From UBA5314 sp964635975 (GTDB taxonomy: Bacteria > Bacillota > Syntrophomonadia > Syntrophomonadales > Syntrophomonadaceae), in contig CAZWPO010000009.1 of the NCBI GenBank assembly GCA_964635975.1, positions 47,028 to 111,027 on the forward strand: a DNA stretch of 64,000 nucleotides, written 5' to 3'. The translations under genes and the position numbers were made by a program. Below are positions 61,713 through 64,000 of this stretch, in pieces; positions within the stretch are counted from its first letter, which is position 1, and every line of letters begins with the position of its first letter. Below the pieces are notes generated by a model that saw only the letters and a program-made list of their open reading frames with translations, did not search any database and had not been told where the DNA came from.

Positions 61713-62069
61713 ATGCCGAAATTAAAGCCATTAACGGTTAAAGAAATCGCGAATATGAAGCCGGTGGATCTGATAACCTATATTCCCGAATTATCATTCA
61801 ATCGTTTTTTAGAACTTGTGGATACACTTTTGGAGAGCGGTTATGCAGACTGTGAAAGATGCACATTCAGAAAGAAGCCGACCGGCAACGTAATTGGCGA
61901 TATTTTTTGCGGTGCCGGTTTAATGAAAATGAACAATCCTATAAATATATTGACGAAAAAGAAATGCGAATGCTTTGAAGACAAGAGAAAAACGATCAGG
62001 CCCTCCCGCCAGATAAGCGATGACCCGCTAAAATTGAAAAGCTTATCAGATAACCATCCTGGCCGTTAG
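61713..62069 (+). CDS. Small cysteine-containing protein of unknown function
   Basis: The ATG at 61713 follows AGAGGTG and gives 118 residues. A helical N-terminus (PLTVKEIANMKPVDLITYIP) is followed by DCERCTFRKK, DIFCGAGL and KKCECFED, five cysteines in CxxC, C and CxC arrangements that could hold zinc or a cluster. The tail is basic. I do not recognise the family. It is divergent from the Ro60 module and ends before the hairpin at 62155. A link to RNA repair would be guesswork. Confidence 0.65.
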   Translation: MPKLKPLTVKEIANMKPVDLITYIPELSFNRFLELVDTLLESGYADCERCTFRKKPTGNVIGDIFCGAGLMKMNNPINILTKKKCECFEDKRKTIRPSRQISDDPLKLKSLSDNHPGR

Positions 62070-62154
62070 CAGATAGATTGGCTTCTCTTTTTGCCCGGGC
62101 TTGGGCACCCGCTTTAAAATGTAATCCTCATTTTATCACCGGTATGATGAAACA

Positions 62155-62184
62155 ATGGGATGCACCTCCATAGGTACATCCCAT
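62155..62184 (+). terminator. Terminator after the small Cys-rich gene
   Basis: Arms ATGGGATG/CATCCCAT stack on ACCT/AGGT and are followed by TTATTG, about 85 bases past the stop. Confidence 0.7.
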
Positions 62185-62218
62185 TTATTGTTGGCCGAGA
62201 GAGTGTAAATAACAAATC

Positions 62219-62452
62219 TCATAAATCAATAAAGCGCGCTTTCTTTTCCGTTTTCAAATATTCAACATGTCCTTTGCTCAATCTGACCAGATTCTTCCTC
62301 TCCCCCGTGGTGCGGTTGGCACGCCTTTCGGCAGTATTCTCAGTCCCATAGAAATAGCGGATCTTCTGTTTGTTGTTATAGTAAAAAGTGAATTTCCAAT
62401 AATGTCTCAAGCAAAACACGCTCCCTCGTATCGGCACTTGGGGGAAAACCAA
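62219..62452 (-). CDS. Possible small basic protein
   Basis: A frame of up to 77 codons encodes a Lys/Arg-rich protein (YNNKQKIRYFYGTENTAERR, then RTTGERKNLVRLSKGHVEYL). A GAGGGAG site lies inside the frame, so the real start may be a TTG near 62407, giving about 62 residues. No family recognised; it may be non-coding. The surrounding 62185-62626 holds no other supported feature; the plus-strand regulator promoter should lie at its right end. Confidence 0.3.
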   Translation of the reverse strand: MVFPQVPIRGSVFCLRHYWKFTFYYNNKQKIRYFYGTENTAERRANRTTGERKNLVRLSKGHVEYLKTEKKARFIDL

Positions 62453-62626
62453 TAATTTTCTGATATTTTTTGTTTTTTATACCAACAAATCGAATCTAAC
62501 AAAATAATAATGGTTCTAGCTATAATCAATTGATACTAAACGATATTAAACCTGTTTATGTGTTCATTATATTGTCTGCTATAATCATTTACAAGAAAAA
62601 ATTCGAATCAGGAGCACTAACTAGAT

Positions 62627-63562
62627 ATGGTAGATATTTTGTATTACACACCTGAAGAAGTTGCCAAGATTCTTAAGATCTCCAAGGGGACGGTTTATGA
62701 GCTGATCAAAAAGGGGGATATCCCTTCCTATCGGGTGGGGAAAAAAATGCGAATCAGCCCCTCGGACCTGGAGGCATTTACCAAACCAGCTTCATCGGCT
62801 GGCAGATATACATATCCGACCACCCAGGTTTCAATCGAAAAAATAGTATTAGAGAATCAAGGCCTTATTATTTGCGGGCAGGACATTATTTTAGATGTTT
62901 TGACCAGACACCTGGAACGGCGAAACCCGCAGTTTCGCTCTTTGCGCTCTTATGTAGGAAGTATCGACGGGCTCCTCTCCCTGTACAAGGGAGCTGCCAA
63001 TGTCGTAACCGCTCATCTATGGGATGGAGAAACCGGTGAATATAACCTCCCCTATGTCCGCAGGCTGCTGCCGGGCCAGCATACTCTAATCATCAACCTG
63101 GTTTATCGGAATCAGGGTTTTTACGTTGCCCCGGGGAATCCGAAAGGGATTCAAGAGTGGGAAGACCTGGTTAAGCCGGATGTGACTTTCATCAATCGTG
63201 AAAAGGGGTCCGGAACCCGGGTCCTTTTGGATGAGCAATTGAGGAAACTCGACATTGATGTTCACCAGATCAGGGGATATCAGAATGAAGAAATGAGTCA
63301 TATAGCAGTTGCCAGTGCGGTAGCCAGAGGGATTGCAGACGTTGGCCTGGGGACTGAAAAAGCAGCTCTACAGGTCGCTGATGTCGAATTCATCAGTCTG
63401 ATGAAGGAACGCTATGACATAGTTATTTATAAAGATGACTTATCAAAACCTGGTTTCCAGGCTTTACTGGGTGTGCTCAACTCAAAGGAATTTCGGGAAG
63501 AGGTAGCCGGAATGGGAGGATATGATATATCTCAGACCGGTGAAGTTATGGGGGAAATCTAA
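62627..63562 (+). CDS. One-component regulator: HTH plus molybdate-type substrate-binding domain
   Basis: Residues 1-52 are an excisionase/MerR-type winged helix (YTPEEVAKILKISKGTVYEL). Residues 75-310 are a periplasmic-binding-protein fold of the COG1910 type (VGSIDGLLSLYKGAANVVTAHL, FINREKGSGTRVLLDEQL, GIADVGLGTEKAA), normally found in molybdate/tungstate sensing proteins. There is no signal peptide, so it senses its ligand in the cytoplasm. It probably controls molybdenum or tungsten uptake or cofactor genes; none is in the window. AGGAG lies 12 bases before the ATG at 62627. Confidence 0.9.
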   Translation: MVDILYYTPEEVAKILKISKGTVYELIKKGDIPSYRVGKKMRISPSDLEAFTKPASSAGRYTYPTTQVSIEKIVLENQGLIICGQDIILDVLTRHLERRNPQFRSLRSYVGSIDGLLSLYKGAANVVTAHLWDGETGEYNLPYVRRLLPGQHTLIINLVYRNQGFYVAPGNPKGIQEWEDLVKPDVTFINREKGSGTRVLLDEQLRKLDIDVHQIRGYQNEEMSHIAVASAVARGIADVGLGTEKAALQVADVEFISLMKERYDIVIYKDDLSKPGFQALLGVLNSKEFREEVAGMGGYDISQTGEVMGEI

Positions 63563-63863
63563 TTTACCCCAGCTGGCGCTTCAGCGGAGCTATCCCTTTT
63601 ACCTTCACCGTGTTTTAAGGAGCCGGATTTTGCTGGTTCATCAGCTCGCCCTGTCAATATTGAAACAATCTGAACCAGCAGTTATCCCAGGTATTTGGCT
63701 ACTTTGCCGGATGACTTGCCACCTTCCTCAGCCAGGCACATTGCTTCGGCCTTACCAGTTCTTTCTCCATAAGTGTGATAGTATGGCCAGTAGAATGCAG
63801 ATCGTTCATCAATGAATCAATGGTCGGCCTATGAATAGCTATAATTGTTCTACCATCATAAAG
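63563..63863. other. Non-coding or uncertain stretch after the regulator
   Basis: About 300 bases. The minus strand holds an open frame with protein-like sequence (GRTIIAIHRPTIDSLMNDL) but no ribosome binding site, and its proposed start lies beyond the terminator at 63864. I make no coding call. Confidence 0.35.
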
Positions 63864-63893
63864 AAATCCCCTCCCAAGCTGAGAAGGGGATTT
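63864..63893 (+). terminator. Terminator downstream of the molybdate-type regulator
   Basis: Nine-bp perfect arms AAATCCCCT and AGGGGATTT with a 12-base loop are followed by TTGCC on the plus strand, preceded by a third T in the arm run (TTTTT). Confidence 0.8.
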
Positions 63894-64000
63894 TTGCCTC
63901 TCGTACGCAACTCTATCATTCGGCAAGAACAGCCGTGTCATGATAAGATGAGAAACCTTCAGTATTATTCAATTATTCAACAGTCACGCTTTTTGCCAGG

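Noticed and set aside
63699..63941. 80-codon minus-strand frame near the right edge
   Set aside because: Part of its sequence looks protein-like, but the start lacks a ribosome binding site and the frame runs through a terminator hairpin. Left uncalled.
1..64000. CRISPR arrays, tRNA or rRNA genes, prophage or intact insertion sequences
   Set aside because: No regularly spaced repeats, no canonical T-arm or acceptor stems, no rRNA stretches, and no integrase or transposase motifs were seen on either strand.

Overview
The window looks like chromosome of an anaerobic, spore-forming, fermentative or syntrophic member of the Firmicutes (Clostridia; Syntrophomonadaceae-like is my best inference). 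The basis is two CotF-like spore coat genes, a spore-type D-Ala-D-Ala carboxypeptidase, VanW and copper-amine-oxidase-N surface domains, strong AGGAGG ribosome binding sites with frequent TTG/GTG starts, a T-box leader, paired acetate-uptake transporters, an acyl-CoA synthetase, a large FAD/Fe-S oxidoreductase, and no respiratory chain genes. No tRNA, rRNA, CRISPR array, prophage or intact insertion sequence was seen.

Layout. 1-4.6 kb: a DUF255 thioredoxin-domain protein cut by the window edge, an AbrB/Doc toxin-antitoxin pair with a palindromic operator, and a LysR regulator divergent from a frameshifted QueG-like Fe-S gene. 4.9-10.5 kb: topB, then a biotin-uptake operon (bioY, ECF ATPase, ECF transmembrane protein) next to birA with a recognisable BirA operator. 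10.9-15.8 kb: a lipoprotein, a UPF0316 membrane protein, and a sugar-isomerase/acyl-CoA-synthetase fusion behind a complete T-box leader that reads most simply as leucine-specific. 15.9-24.1 kb: a ferritin-like protein, a TVP38 membrane protein, two small coat-like proteins, a DEAD-box helicase, a VanW protein, a glycosyltransferase, DegV and an MFS transporter. 24.2-31.3 kb: a class V aminotransferase, a short-chain dehydrogenase, two convergent acetate transporters sharing a conserved leader element with the wreck of a third copy between them, and a cysteine desulfurase/YedF pair. 31.5-38.6 kb: a 1024-residue FAD/Fe-S oxidoreductase with a methionine-rich tail, a decayed small gene, a TetR-HlyD pair, the CCA-adding enzyme and a cupin. 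38.6-48.8 kb: a metallo-beta-lactamase-fold hydrolase, an ADP-ribosyltransferase-like/HD fusion, a DNRLRE-type protein, a flavodoxin-fold oxidoreductase, a phosphoesterase, HisC, a second aminotransferase, a G-domain-less FeoB-like channel behind a Fur box, a DUF2284 metal-binding protein and a guanylate-kinase-like protein. 49-57 kb: a secreted FN3/CuAO protein, an ABC exporter, a structured intergenic region, DUF1648, FmdE-like, SRAP, a lipoprotein and a carboxypeptidase. 57-64 kb: AIM24, an RtcB RNA ligase and Ro60 (TROVE) locus with a cloverleaf-like RNA candidate upstream, a small Cys-rich protein, and a one-component molybdate-type regulator.

Working together. Clear functional units are biotin supply and its repressor; RNA repair or quality control (RtcB, Ro60 and a putative Y-like RNA); acetate exchange; sulfur/selenium transfer (desulfurase plus YedF); and iron-linked membrane transport (Fur box, FeoB-like channel, possibly DUF2284). 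The least explained parts are the T-box on a fusion acyl-CoA synthetase, the ART-like/HD fusion, the shared transporter leader and the structured region near 52.4 kb. All family calls were made by reading the translations, without database searches.
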